The position numbers were made by a program, and so were the translations under genes. Shown piece after piece: positions 1 through 8,050 of a DNA stretch of 64,000 bases (within the stretch, counting starts at the first letter, position 1; each line of letters starts with the position of its first letter). Origin of the DNA: Umezawaea beigongshangensis (lineage in GTDB: Bacteria; Actinomycetota; Actinomycetes; Mycobacteriales; Pseudonocardiaceae); NCBI RefSeq assembly GCF_016464305.1, contig NZ_JAEIOJ010000001.1, forward strand, positions 394,685 to 458,684. Direction: 5' to 3'. Under the pieces are notes generated by a model. It was given only the letters and a program-made list of their open reading frames with translations. It was not told the DNA's origin and made no database searches.

Positions 1-792
1 CTCGGCGAACACCGCGACCGGGACCTGGGCCAGTTGAGCCCAGTACGCGCCGTGGTAGGAGTTCGTCAGCAGCACTCCCGCTCCCCCGATGAACCGCACG
101 GCCGCGCGTGCGTCGCCCGCCGCGGGCACGTCGGCGGGGTCGATGCGGTGGGGCGTGTCCCGCGCGATGACGTGGTGCTCGGGCGAGGTCGCGTTCGTGA
201 GCACCGGCATCGTCCCGCCGAAGGTGTGCAGCGGGTCCTTGTGCGAGTAGAGGCGGACCTCGCCGGTTCGCGGTACCACCTCGTCGAACGCGGGGTGCAG
301 AGCGCTCACGCAGGGAACCCACCGGTACCCGTCGGGAGCGTGTTCGCGCACGTCGCAGTCGCGCACGCCGACGAGGTCGAAGTGCTCCTGGTCGAGCACC
401 GGCGGGTAGTCGAAGGCGGAGCGGGGCAGCTGGTCGAACTCGTCGGCCGCGGACGCGTAGATCCCCCGGCCGAAGTGGGTGTTGCGCCCGCCGCCCCACC
501 AGACGAGCAACCGGGGACGCCGGGAGGCGATCCACCGGAGGTTCTCCTGGAACCCGCTGAACCCGAGACCACCGCCGCCCACGACCACCACCGCGCCGTC
601 GAGGTCCCCCGCCCGCTCGGCGATGCCGGGACCGCCGATGTCGACGACCTCGCCGGAGGCCAGCCAGGGCAGCCCCAGTTCGGCGGCGTACCGGAGGGGG
701 GCCGAGGCGGTGTCGCCCACCTGCTGGGGATCGGCGCGGAAGACGGCGACCACGCGCACGTCCGCACCGGACTCGTCCACCAGTCTCGACAT
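1..792 (-). CDS. polysaccharide pyruvyl transferase-like protein (3' end cut by window)
   Basis: An open reading frame of 264 codons starts at ATG 792 and runs off the left edge without a stop. The middle holds a Gly-rich stretch (VVVGGGGLGFSG) and LLVWWGGGRNTHFGRG. Further on are VGVRDCDVREH and the segment LLTNSYHGAYWAQLAQVPVA. A 'GVRD' followed much later by 'TNSYHGA..AQLA..PVAVF' is the pattern of the polysaccharide pyruvyl transferase fold, where the late His-containing motif binds donor sugar or nucleotide. The family adds ketal-pyruvate, or transfers sugars, on cell-surface glycans. The acceptor cannot be told, and the C-terminus is missing. A more distant glycosyltransferase-like role is possible. 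Confidence 0.6.
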   Translation of the reverse strand, partial: MSRLVDESGADVRVVAVFRADPQQVGDTASAPLRYAAELGLPWLASGEVVDIGGPGIAERAGDLDGAVVVVGGGGLGFSGFQENLRWIASRRPRLLVWWGGGRNTHFGRGIYASAADEFDQLPRSAFDYPPVLDQEHFDLVGVRDCDVREHAPDGYRWVPCVSALHPAFDEVVPRTGEVRLYSHKDPLHTFGGTMPVLTNATSPEHHVIARDTPHRIDPADVPAAGDARAAVRFIGGAGVLLTNSYHGAYWAQLAQVPVAVFAE

Positions 793-824
793 CACCGCGC
801 CTGTCTAGCACGACGCCGTGGCGA

Positions 825-843
825 CGCGTCCCCCGCGGACGCG
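825..843 (-). terminator. hairpin terminator after the oxidoreductase gene
   Basis: A perfect 7-bp stem (CGCGTCC / GGACGCG) with a 5-base loop lies 19 bp beyond the stop of the minus-strand oxidoreductase gene and before the next minus-strand start at 792. There is no T-tract, as is common for high-GC actinobacteria. Confidence 0.45.
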
Positions 844-861
844 CCGCCACCGCTGGCGGGA

Positions 862-1800
862 TCAGACCGTCAGGACGATCTTGCCCCTGGTGCGGCCGGT
901 CTCGCCCAGCTCGTGCGCCTTTCCGGCGTCCTCCAGGGGCAGCGTCGTCTGCACCTCGACCCGCAGCTGTCCGCGTTCGACGAGCGCGGCCAGCTCGCGC
1001 AGGCCGGCCTGGTCGGGCTCGACGAGGAACGGCGTCACCCGCAGCCCCCGCTTCGCGGCCACCTCGACCAGCTCTCCGGCCGTGCCGCTGGGCACTGCCA
1101 CCAGCAGGCCGCTGGACCGCAGCACGTCCAGCGAGCGGACGCCGTTCTCCCCGCCCACGAGGTCGAGCACGACGTCCACGTCGGACACCTCGTCCTCGAA
1201 CCGCGTGCTGCGGTGGTCGATCACCTCGTCGGCGCCGAGGCCGCGCACGAAGTCGTGCTTGGCGGCGCTGGCGGTGCCGATCACGTGCGCGCCGCGCGCC
1301 TTCGCGATCTGCACGGCGAGGTGGCCCACCCCGCCCGCGGCGGCGTGCACCAGCACGCGCTGCCCGGCCCGCACGTCGGCGGTGTCCACGAGCGCCTGCC
1401 AGGCGGTGAGCCCGGCCAGCGGCAGCGCGGCGGCGGCGACGTGGTCGAGCGCGGCGGGCTTGAGGGCGAAGTGCCGCGAGGGAGCGGTGACGAACTCCGC
1501 GTAGGCGGACGCCGCGCGGGGGAACCACGGCATCCCGAACACCTCGTCGCCCGGCTTCAGGGTCGTGACGCCGAACCCGGCCTCCTCGACGACACCGGAC
1601 ACGTCCCAGCCGACGGTGAACGGCGGTTCGCCGAGCACCCCGGCCATGCCGCCCCCGGTGCGGGTCTTCCAGTCGACGGGGTTGATCCCGGCGGCGCGCA
1701 CCCGGACCAGGACCTCCGTGGGCAACGGCCGCGGCCTCTCGACCTCTCGGACCTCCAGCACTTCCGGGCCGCCGAACCGGTCCTGAACGATCGCACGCAC
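862..1800 (-). CDS. NADP-dependent quinone oxidoreductase (zinc-free MDR family)
   Basis: This 312-residue protein belongs to the medium-chain dehydrogenase/reductase family. It has an N-terminal GroES-like domain (AAGINPVDWKTR) and a Rossmann domain with the NADP motif VLVHAAAGGVGHLAVQIAK. It lacks the Cys/His zinc ligands of alcohol dehydrogenases, so a quinone or enone reductase is most likely. GTG 1800 is preferred over an in-frame start at 1833 because GGGGAG sits 5 bases upstream of it. The gene is divergent from an HxlR regulator, a pairing often seen for quinone reductases under redox or electrophile control. The true substrate is unknown. Confidence 0.85.
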   Translation of the reverse strand: MRAIVQDRFGGPEVLEVREVERPRPLPTEVLVRVRAAGINPVDWKTRTGGGMAGVLGEPPFTVGWDVSGVVEEAGFGVTTLKPGDEVFGMPWFPRAASAYAEFVTAPSRHFALKPAALDHVAAAALPLAGLTAWQALVDTADVRAGQRVLVHAAAGGVGHLAVQIAKARGAHVIGTASAAKHDFVRGLGADEVIDHRSTRFEDEVSDVDVVLDLVGGENGVRSLDVLRSSGLLVAVPSGTAGELVEVAAKRGLRVTPFLVEPDQAGLRELAALVERGQLRVEVQTTLPLEDAGKAHELGETGRTRGKIVLTV

Positions 1801-1880
1801 CTGATCTCCCCTCTCTCGGAACTTCCTCCACAATCCTCGGAGACCAGGTCACATCTCGCAATCAGGCACTTAAAACTGCA

Positions 1881-1902
1881 CTAGGTACCTGTAGGGTACT
1901 AG
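1881..1902. promoter_or_regulatory. imperfect dyad, probable HxlR operator
   Basis: An inverted repeat with CTAG at both outer ends and CCT/AGG inside (7 of 11 positions pair) also contains two GTAC cores 11 bp apart. It lies 2 bp before the regulator's GTG start and in front of the divergent oxidoreductase gene. HxlR/DUF24 regulators usually bind such GTAC-containing dyads. It may block both the regulator's start region and the shared promoter. Confidence 0.5.
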
Positions 1903-1904
1903 CC

Positions 1905-2303
1905 GTGACCTGCACAGATGCCGACGAAGCGCACGACGTCTACCTGAAGCAGTGCCCCTGCCGGGGCGTTCTGGACATGCTCGCCAACAAGTGGACCGCG
2001 CTGGCCGTGGGCGAGATGGAGTCCGGCCCCAAGCGCTTCGGCGAGCTGCGCCGCAAGCTGGAGGGCATCAGCCAGAAGATGCTCACCCAGACGCTGCGCA
2101 CCCTGGAGCGCGACGGACTGGTGGCCCGCACCGTGTACCCCACGGTGCCGCTGCGGGTGGAGTACGCGCTGACCGATCTCGGCCGCAGCGTGACGGAGCC
2201 CCTGCGCGCGCTGCGCACGTGGTCGGTGGCCAACATCCGCAGCATCGAGGCGGCCAGGACCGACTACGACGAGAACGCCACCCGCGAGCCGTCCCCCGTC
2301 TGA
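1905..2303 (+). CDS. HxlR family transcriptional regulator
   Basis: This 132-residue winged-helix regulator of the HxlR (DUF24) family has the usual family length. The core segment LDMLANKWTALAVGEM leads into FGELRRKLEGISQKMLTQTLRTLE, the recognition helix region, and then the wing VEYALTDLGRS. Cysteines fall at residues 3, 17 and 19. Several redox-sensing members such as QorR and YodB use an N-terminal Cys in this position, so thiol sensing of quinones or electrophiles is likely but unproven. The start is GTG 1905. The likely target is the divergent oxidoreductase gene and its own promoter. Confidence 0.88.
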   Translation: MTCTDADEAHDVYLKQCPCRGVLDMLANKWTALAVGEMESGPKRFGELRRKLEGISQKMLTQTLRTLERDGLVARTVYPTVPLRVEYALTDLGRSVTEPLRALRTWSVANIRSIEAARTDYDENATREPSPV

Positions 2304-2336
2304 CGACCTCCCCGGCCGGTGGCCGGACGACTCGAC

Positions 2337-2369
2337 ACGGGGAGACCGCTCGTCCAGCGGCCTCCCCGT
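2337..2369. terminator. bidirectional terminator between hxlR-type gene and rlmN
   Basis: An 8-bp stem (ACGGGGAG / CTCCCCGT) encloses a second 5-bp stem (CCGCT / AGCGG). It lies between two convergent genes, 34 bp after the regulator's stop and 5 bp before the rlmN stop. Confidence 0.7.
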
Positions 2370-2373
2370 CCGG

Positions 2374-3483
2374 TCAGACCTCTTCGGCGGCGAGCTGGCC
2401 GCAGGCGGCGGCGATCTCCTGGCCGCGGGTGTCGCGCACGGTGCACGCCACCCCGGCCTCGTTGACGCGCCGCACGAACTCGCGCTCGACCGGCTTCGGC
2501 GAGGCGTCCCACTTGCTGCCCGGCGTCGGGTTCAGCGGGATGACGTTGACGTGCACGAGCTGTCCGAGGTGACGACGCAGCAGCTTGCCGAGCAGGTCGG
2601 CACGCCACGGCTGGTCGTTGATGTCGCGGATCAGCGCGTACTCGATCGAGACGCGGCGGCCGGTCCGGTCCGCGTAGCCCCTGGCGGCTTCGAGGACCTC
2701 GGCGACCTTCCACTTCGTGTTCACCGGGACGAGCGTGTCGCGCAGCTCGTCGTCCGGCGTGTGCAGCGACACCGCGAGGCGGACCTGGAGGTTCTCCTCG
2801 GTGATCTTGCGGATCGCCGGGACCAGGCCGACCGTGGACACCGTGACCGAGCGCTGCGAGATGCCCAGTCCGTCCGGCGCGGGATCGCAGATGCGGTGCA
2901 CGGCCTCGATGACCCGCTTGTAGTTCGCCAGCGGCTCGCCCATGCCCATGAACACGATGTTGGACAGTCGGCCGGGGCCGCCGGGCAGCTCGCCGTCGCG
3001 CATCGACGCGGCGGCCAGCCTGACCTGGTCGACGATCTCCGCCGTGGACAGGTTGCGCTGCAACCCGCCCTGACCGGTGGCGCAGAACGGGCACGCCATC
3101 CCGCAGCCCGCCTGGCTGGAGATGCAGACCGTCGCGCGGTCGGGGTAGCGCATCAGCACGCTCTCCACGAGCGTGCCGTCGTGCGCGCGCAGCAGGGTCT
3201 TCTGGGTGGTGCCCTCGTCCGCGGTGACCTTGCGGACCTCGGTGAACAGCGGGGGCATGAGGTCGGCCACGAGCCGGTCCCGCGAGGCGGCGGGGATGTC
3301 GGTCATGGCGGCGGCGTCGGCGGTGAGCCGACCGAAGTAGTGGTTCGACAGCTGCGCGGCGCGGAACGGCTTCTCGCCGAGCGCGGCCACGGCCTCGCGG
3401 CGCTGCTCGGCGGTGAGGTCGGCCAGGTGGCGCGGCGGAAGCCCGCGCTTGGGCGCGTCGAAGACGAGGGGGAGGGCAGTCAT
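2374..3483 (-). CDS. rlmN: dual-specificity rRNA/tRNA adenosine-C2 methyltransferase RlmN
   Basis: RlmN is a radical-SAM enzyme that methylates C2 of A2503 in 23S rRNA and A37 of some tRNAs. The 369-residue protein carries the CxxxCxxC cluster motif in [18 protein letters not shown] near residue 115, the glycine-rich GMGEPLANY segment, and late conserved cysteines ([11 protein letters not shown]) needed for the methyl-transfer intermediate. ATG 3483 is chosen because GGAAGG lies just upstream; a longer frame to 3534 has no such site. In other actinobacteria rlmN sits close to cdsA and frr; here accessory genes separate them. Confidence 0.95.
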   Translation of the reverse strand: MTALPLVFDAPKRGLPPRHLADLTAEQRREAVAALGEKPFRAAQLSNHYFGRLTADAAAMTDIPAASRDRLVADLMPPLFTEVRKVTADEGTTQKTLLRAHDGTLVESVLMRYPDRATVCISSQAGCGMACPFCATGQGGLQRNLSTAEIVDQVRLAAASMRDGELPGGPGRLSNIVFMGMGEPLANYKRVIEAVHRICDPAPDGLGISQRSVTVSTVGLVPAIRKITEENLQVRLAVSLHTPDDELRDTLVPVNTKWKVAEVLEAARGYADRTGRRVSIEYALIRDINDQPWRADLLGKLLRRHLGQLVHVNVIPLNPTPGSKWDASPKPVEREFVRRVNEAGVACTVRDTRGQEIAAACGQLAAEEV

Positions 3484-3526
3484 AGCACCTTCCAGTGTCC
3501 CACGAGTCGAGCAGTGCTCCGTGCGA

Positions 3527-3564
3527 GCTATCACCGTTGCATCGCGATAGCTTCCGATATATCG
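3527..3564. promoter_or_regulatory. palindromes upstream of padR-type gene, candidate operator
   Basis: The 134-bp region between rlmN and the PadR gene contains an inverted repeat GCTATC/GATAGC with a 13-bp spacer (3527-3551), followed by the perfect AT-rich palindrome CGATATATCG (3555-3564). An AT-rich patch stands out in this GC-rich genome. PadR regulators typically bind such dyads over their own promoter, so autorepression is the simplest reading. Confidence 0.5.
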
Positions 3565-3617
3565 TTAACTCGTCGCCGAACGACAGTCGTCCGGCGAGGG
3601 ACACGAGGAGACACCGG

Positions 3618-4286
3618 ATGAGGAATCGATTCGGCCGAGAGCGCGGGTTCGACGGACCCCCGAGGCCTCCCTTCGGCGGCGGATTTCCGGGCGGCTTCCC
3701 CGGCGGCGGCCCCTTCGGAAGCGGCGATCCGCGCGGCGGCTTCGGCTTTCCGGGGCGGGGCGGCCCGCACGAGCGGCACGGCCACGGCAGGGGCCGGGGT
3801 CGTCAGCGGCGCGGCAACATCCGCGCGGCGGCGCTGCTGCTGCTGGCGGAGCGCCCGATGCACGGCTACGAGATGATCCAGGAGATCGGTCAGCGCTCGG
3901 ACGGCCTGTGGCGGCCCAGCCCCGGCTCGATCTACCCGACGCTGCAACTGCTGGCGGACGAGGGCCTGGTCACCTCGGTGGAGGAGGCGGGCGGCAAGAA
4001 GCTCTTCTCGCTCACCGACGCGGGCCGGGCCGAGCTGGAGAAGCTCGACCCGACACCGCCGTGGGCGCAGGTGACCGGCGAGGCCGACCCGGTGGAGCTG
4101 AAGCTGCGCGACGCGACGGGCCAGCTCTTCGTCGCGCTGCGGCAGATGGGCGAGGTCGGCACGCCCGACCAGAAGGCCAGGACGGTCGACTCCCTGAACG
4201 AGGCTCGCCGGCAGGTCTACGCGATCCTGGGCGAACTCGCCCCGAACGTCGAGGACGGCGACGACACCGACCCCGACGAGGGGTGA
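3618..4286 (+). CDS. PadR family transcriptional regulator with Gly/Pro-rich N-terminus
   Basis: This 222-residue protein has two parts. Residues 1-65 are a low-complexity Gly/Pro/Arg/His-rich region. The PadR winged helix follows, starting near RRGNIRAAALLLLAERP and including MHGYEMIQEIGQRSDG and PSPGSIYPTLQLLADEG. A C-terminal helical dimerisation arm follows. ATG 3618 is used because GAGGAG lies 8 bases upstream and the disordered head begins there. The stop is one base from the stop of the convergent aldo/keto reductase gene. The target and ligand are unknown; self-control through the palindromes upstream is likely. Confidence 0.85.
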   Translation: MRNRFGRERGFDGPPRPPFGGGFPGGFPGGGPFGSGDPRGGFGFPGRGGPHERHGHGRGRGRQRRGNIRAAALLLLAERPMHGYEMIQEIGQRSDGLWRPSPGSIYPTLQLLADEGLVTSVEEAGGKKLFSLTDAGRAELEKLDPTPPWAQVTGEADPVELKLRDATGQLFVALRQMGEVGTPDQKARTVDSLNEARRQVYAILGELAPNVEDGDDTDPDEG

Positions 4287-4287
4287 T

Positions 4288-5268
4288 CTACCAGCGGTCG
4301 TGCACGTGCGGGCGGACCAGCTCGTCGTACACGGCCCGCACCTCGGCGTGGACCTCGTCGGAGAGCGGGGCCAGGTCGGCGGCGGCCGCGTTGCCCCGTG
4401 CCTGCTCGGGGTTGCGGGCGCCGGGGATGACCACCGACACCTGCGGCTGGTCGGCGATCCAGCGCAGCGCGAACTGGGCCATCGTCGCCCCGGCGGGCAC
4501 GAGCGGGCGCAGCCGGTCGACGGCCTTCAGCCCCACCTCGTAGGGCACGCCGGAGAAGGTCTCGCCCACGTCGAACGCGTCGCCGTTGCGGTTGTAGTTG
4601 CGGTGGTCGTCGGCGCCGAACGTGGTCTCCGCCGAGTACTTGCCGCTGAGCAGCCCGGACGCCAGCGGCACCCGCGCGATGATCGCCACGCCAGCCTCGG
4701 CGGCCCGCGGGAGCACCTGCTCCAGCGGCTTGAGGCGCATCGCGTTCAGGATGATCTGCACGCTCGCCACGTTCGGCCGGGCGATGGCCCGCAGTGCCTC
4801 GTCCACGGTCTCGACGCTCACGCCGTAGGCGGCGATCCGCTCGTCGGCCACCATCTCGTCGAGCGCGTCGAACACCTCGTCGCGGTCGTAGACCGGCGTG
4901 GGCGGGCAGTGCAGCTGCACGAGGTCGAGGGTGTCCACGCCGAGGTTCGCCCGCGAGCGGTCGTTCCACGCCAGGAAGTTCTCGCGGGAGTAGTTCTCCG
5001 GGACCTGGTCGACGCGGCGGCCCATCTTGGTGGCGACGGTGATCCCGTCGCCGCGCTCCCGGAGGAACGTCCCGATCAGGGTCTCGCTGCGACCGTCCCC
5101 GTAGACGTCGGCGGTGTCGAAGAACGTCACCCCGGCGTCCGCGGCGGCGTTCAGGACGGCGAGGGCGTCGGACTCCTCGACCTGCCCCCAGTCGGCTCCG
5201 AGCTGCCAGCAACCCAGGCCGACGACGCCGACCTCACGACCGAGCCGTTGTGCGATTCGCTTGTCCAC
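4288..5268 (-). CDS. aldo/keto reductase
   Basis: This TIM-barrel NADPH oxidoreductase is about 326 residues long. Family residues are visible: Asp and Tyr in FFDTADVYGDGRSE, Lys in TVATKMGRRVD, His in LVQLHCPPTPVYD, and the late cofactor loop VSVVIPGARNPEQARGN. GTG 5268 is preferred because AGGA sits 8 bases before it; ATG 5277 in the same frame has AGG directly against it. It most resembles the general-stress/YhdN-like aldo-keto reductases that reduce aldehydes or ketones. The substrate cannot be read from sequence. Confidence 0.88.
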   Translation of the reverse strand: MDKRIAQRLGREVGVVGLGCWQLGADWGQVEESDALAVLNAAADAGVTFFDTADVYGDGRSETLIGTFLRERGDGITVATKMGRRVDQVPENYSRENFLAWNDRSRANLGVDTLDLVQLHCPPTPVYDRDEVFDALDEMVADERIAAYGVSVETVDEALRAIARPNVASVQIILNAMRLKPLEQVLPRAAEAGVAIIARVPLASGLLSGKYSAETTFGADDHRNYNRNGDAFDVGETFSGVPYEVGLKAVDRLRPLVPAGATMAQFALRWIADQPQVSVVIPGARNPEQARGNAAAADLAPLSDEVHAEVRAVYDELVRPHVHDRW

Positions 5269-5333
5269 GCACGTCATCCTATGCGCGGTGGACCGTCCGC
5301 ACCGACCGGTGCGCTGTCCGACGAGCTCGGCGA

Positions 5334-6242
5334 TCACCCCGCCCACCGCCGCCACAGCTGCTCTCCTGATCCGTCGCCGTCGTTCAGCCTGCGGTCGTAG
5401 TGGTCCGCCAGCCTGGCGAACTCCGCCCGAGACTCCCCCTCGTCCCTGGCGAGGTGGTCCAGCTTGTCGATCATGTGCTCGTACACGGACACCTGCCCCA
5501 CGTTCTCCAGGAACAGGCTCGCCACCTCACCTTCGACGTAGACGACCGGTGCGGCCTTCGGCAGACACATCAACACGTACTGCGAGCGCAGGAGAGCCCT
5601 CGCTCCCGCTGAAGCAGGCACGATCCGCAGCTCGATGTTCGGCCACGAGCTCATCAGGGCCAGCCGCAACATCTGATCCCGCATGACACGGGTGTCGCCC
5701 GCCTCCAGGTGCAGAGCCGTCTCGTGGACGAAGAACGACAACCGCGGCCCGCGGTACTGGAGCAGCAGCTTCTGACGGTTCAGCCGGATCTGCACGAACG
5801 GTTCGGCTTCCTCGGCGGTGCAACCGTCCGCCTCCATGATGATCGCCCGCGCGTACCCCTCGTCCTGGAGCAGACCGGGCACGATCATCGTCTGGTAGCT
5901 GATGAGGTGCTCCGCCATGTTCTCGTGCAGGATCAGAGCGCGCAGTTCGTCGGACACGTGCGAGCGGTGGGAGCGGACCAGGTAGCCGGTGTCCCGTCGG
6001 GTGGCGAGGTCCTGGACGTGGTCGGCGAGCTCGCGCTCCGCGCCGCAGTGGCCCAGGTACAGCATGAGGTCCTGCACGGTGGTGCCCCGGCGGCCGACCT
6101 CGATGTTGGACAACATGCTGGGCGAGTTGCCCAGCCGTTCGGCCATGTCCGTCAGCGTCATCTCCGCGCGCTGCCGCGCGGCCCGCAGCAGATCGCCGAT
6201 CTCCCTGTTGCGCGCCGTGCTGTGCGGCCGAACTTGCGTCAT
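5334..6242 (-). CDS. XRE-type helix-turn-helix regulator with DUF5753 domain
   Basis: This 302-residue protein has an N-terminal Cro/C1 helix-turn-helix (EIGDLLRAARQRAEMTLTDM, then SPSMLSNIEVGRRG) and a long C-terminal DUF5753-type domain (MIVPGLLQDEGYARAI, VYVEGEVASLFLENV). This family is widespread in Streptomyces and Pseudonocardiaceae, usually next to a small DUF397 gene and sometimes tied to development or antibiotic control. No DUF397 partner is visible here. ATG 6242 fits the domain boundary, although no clear ribosome-binding site precedes it. Confidence 0.85.
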   Translation of the reverse strand: MTQVRPHSTARNREIGDLLRAARQRAEMTLTDMAERLGNSPSMLSNIEVGRRGTTVQDLMLYLGHCGAERELADHVQDLATRRDTGYLVRSHRSHVSDELRALILHENMAEHLISYQTMIVPGLLQDEGYARAIIMEADGCTAEEAEPFVQIRLNRQKLLLQYRGPRLSFFVHETALHLEAGDTRVMRDQMLRLALMSSWPNIELRIVPASAGARALLRSQYVLMCLPKAAPVVYVEGEVASLFLENVGQVSVYEHMIDKLDHLARDEGESRAEFARLADHYDRRLNDGDGSGEQLWRRWAG

Positions 6243-6338
6243 GGCACGGAAAGTAGCCGCCCGCGAGGGGTCTTCCCGCCTCCGGCGCGTCACTTCCACT
6301 CGAAGAGGGTCCGCACCGGCCAGCGGTCAAAACGGCGT

Positions 6339-6404
6339 GAATGCTCAACTCGCAATGCCCGAATGCTCAACTCGCAGTGCCTGAATGCTCAACTCGCGGG
6401 TCGG
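6339..6404. repeat. 22-bp tandem repeat, three units
   Basis: Three head-to-tail 22-bp units (6339-6360, 6361-6382, 6383-6404) share the core GAATGCTCAACTCGC, and the last unit diverges after it. The stop codon of the minus-strand methyltransferase gene (6389-6391) falls inside the third unit. Related 22-bp units occur at 41111-41154 and 57049-57152. Confidence 0.85.
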
Positions 6405-7147
6405 GGGAGGATCAGGGACGTCGGCTTGGAGCGGGTGTGGACGCGGTAGGCGACCTCGAACTCGGTGCCGGTGACCTCCGCCGTCGCGCGGGCCGCCACC
6501 TCGGCGGAGAACTCTATGCGCAGCACGGCCTCCAGGTCGGCCCTGGTCCGGAAGCGCCAGGTCGTGCGGACCCGCCTGGTGCTGAAACCGTTGCCGGAGA
6601 AGAAGTCCTGCACCTTCGCCGGGTCGTAGCCCGGCTCGTCCGCGCACAACCACGGGCCGTACGGAGGTGCGGCGCCGTCGAGGTCGACGATCGCCAGCAC
6701 GCCGCCCGGCCGCAGCACCCGGTCGGCCTCGCGCATCCCCGGCTCGCAGCCCGGACCGAAGAAGTACGCGGTCCGCGCGTGCACCAGGTCGGCGCTCGCG
6801 TCGGGCAGCGGGAGGCGCTGCGCCGGTCCTTCGAGCACGCGCACGCCGTCGAGCCGGCGCGTGCGCTGCCTGGCCCTGCCGACCAGCGGGGTGTACGGCT
6901 CGACGCCCACGACCGTGCGCGCGTCGCGGGCGAAGACCACCAGGTGGAACCCGTCGCCGCACCCGACGTCCACGACGTCGCGACCGGTCCAGTCGGCCTC
7001 GTCGCGCAGCGCGGCCCAGATCGCGCCGTCCGCGTCCTGCGCGCGGTTCTCGACGTCGTAGATCTCCGGCCAGTGCCAGATGTTGGGGCTCGGGACGACC
7101 TCGGACGGGCGGACCGCCTCCAGCGCTGCTCGAACGAATGCCTTCAC
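6389..7147 (-). CDS. class I SAM-dependent methyltransferase
   Basis: This 252-residue protein has a UbiE/Methyltransf_11-type fold. Motif I is VVDVGCGDGFHLVVFA near residue 58, the acidic end of strand 2 is VVGVEPY, and the post-motif LPLPDASADLVHARTAYFF leads to VLRPGGVLAIVDLDG. The ribose- and adenine-binding residues look intact, so the enzyme is probably active on a small molecule. It stands alone between an XRE regulator and a divergent VOC gene, which gives no hint of substrate. Its last codons run into the 22-bp repeat array. Confidence 0.8.
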   Translation of the reverse strand: MKAFVRAALEAVRPSEVVPSPNIWHWPEIYDVENRAQDADGAIWAALRDEADWTGRDVVDVGCGDGFHLVVFARDARTVVGVEPYTPLVGRARQRTRRLDGVRVLEGPAQRLPLPDASADLVHARTAYFFGPGCEPGMREADRVLRPGGVLAIVDLDGAAPPYGPWLCADEPGYDPAKVQDFFSGNGFSTRRVRTTWRFRTRADLEAVLRIEFSAEVAARATAEVTGTEFEVAYRVHTRSKPTSLILPRPAS

Positions 7148-7219
7148 CGAACGAGCGTAGAACGCGCTGGACCCCGCGCGTAGCGTGAAGACGTCACCAC
7201 GGCCCCGCAGGAGGCGGCC

Positions 7220-8050
7220 TTGACGCTCTCACCGAATCCGCCCGCGCCGGCGGACCTGCTCCCCGGCGGTCCCTGCTGGCTCGAACTGCCGGTCACCGAC
7301 CCGCGCTCGGCCCGGGACTTCTACGCCGGTCTGTTCGGCTGGACCTACGAGCTCGACCGGGGCCACCCGGTGGCGCTGGTCGACGGGGTGCCCGTCGCGG
7401 GGCTGCCGCCGACCGACCGGTTCACCCCGTGGACGCTGTACCTGCTGTCCCCGCACGTGCGCGCCACGGCGGAACGCGCCTACGCGCTGGGCGGCGCCGT
7501 GCTGCGCAACCCGGCGGGGAAGCCCGACCGGACGCGGAGCACGCTGATCCGCGACCCCACCGGCGGTGTCGTGGGGTTCCGGCACGTCCCGCCGGACTGG
7601 CGCTTCGGCACGGGCGGGCACGGCGCGTTCGCCTGGGCCGAGCTGAACACCCGCCGCCCGTCGACGGCGGACGTGTTCTTCCAGGAGCTGTGCCACTTCG
7701 ATGTCACCCAGATCGGCGACGGGCACCGGGTCGACTACACGCTGTGGTCCGTGCGCGGCCGGAGCGTGCTCGGCCGGCAGCGCATGGGGCGCGCGTTCGA
7801 GCCGACCGCTCCCCCGCACTGGATGGTCTACTTCACGGCCTCGCCCGAGGTCGGGACGGACTCCGTCGCCGACCAGGTGCTCCGGCTCGGCGGGCGCGTC
7901 TGCGTCGAGCCGTACGACTCGCCCCAGGGGCGCGTCACGGTCGTCGAGGACACGTCCGGCGCGACGTTCTCGGTGATCGACCCGTCCCGCGCGCTCGTGC
8001 TGTCGGAGGACGAGACCGGCGCGGGCAACGACGACCCCTACGACGACTGA
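7220..8050 (+). CDS. two-domain VOC (glyoxalase/bleomycin-resistance fold) protein
   Basis: This 276-residue protein is built from two vicinal-oxygen-chelate modules. The first opens with GGPCWLELPVTDPRSARDFY, and the second begins near GHGAFAWAELNTRRPSTADV. The start is a TTG at 7220 with AGGAGG six bases ahead. The layout matches actinobacterial hydroxylase-like or Cfp30B-like VOC proteins, often linked to small-molecule binding or resistance. Typical metal-binding His/Glu positions are not obvious, so catalysis is uncertain. In-frame VOC-like sequence follows its stop. Confidence 0.78.
   Translation: MTLSPNPPAPADLLPGGPCWLELPVTDPRSARDFYAGLFGWTYELDRGHPVALVDGVPVAGLPPTDRFTPWTLYLLSPHVRATAERAYALGGAVLRNPAGKPDRTRSTLIRDPTGGVVGFRHVPPDWRFGTGGHGAFAWAELNTRRPSTADVFFQELCHFDVTQIGDGHRVDYTLWSVRGRSVLGRQRMGRAFEPTAPPHWMVYFTASPEVGTDSVADQVLRLGGRVCVEPYDSPQGRVTVVEDTSGATFSVIDPSRALVLSEDETGAGNDDPYDD

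Noticed and set aside
34-1884. Long plus-strand open frame over the first two genes
   Set aside because: Composition is Arg/Gly/His-rich with no domain; it is the antisense shadow of the pyruvyl-transferase-like and oxidoreductase genes.
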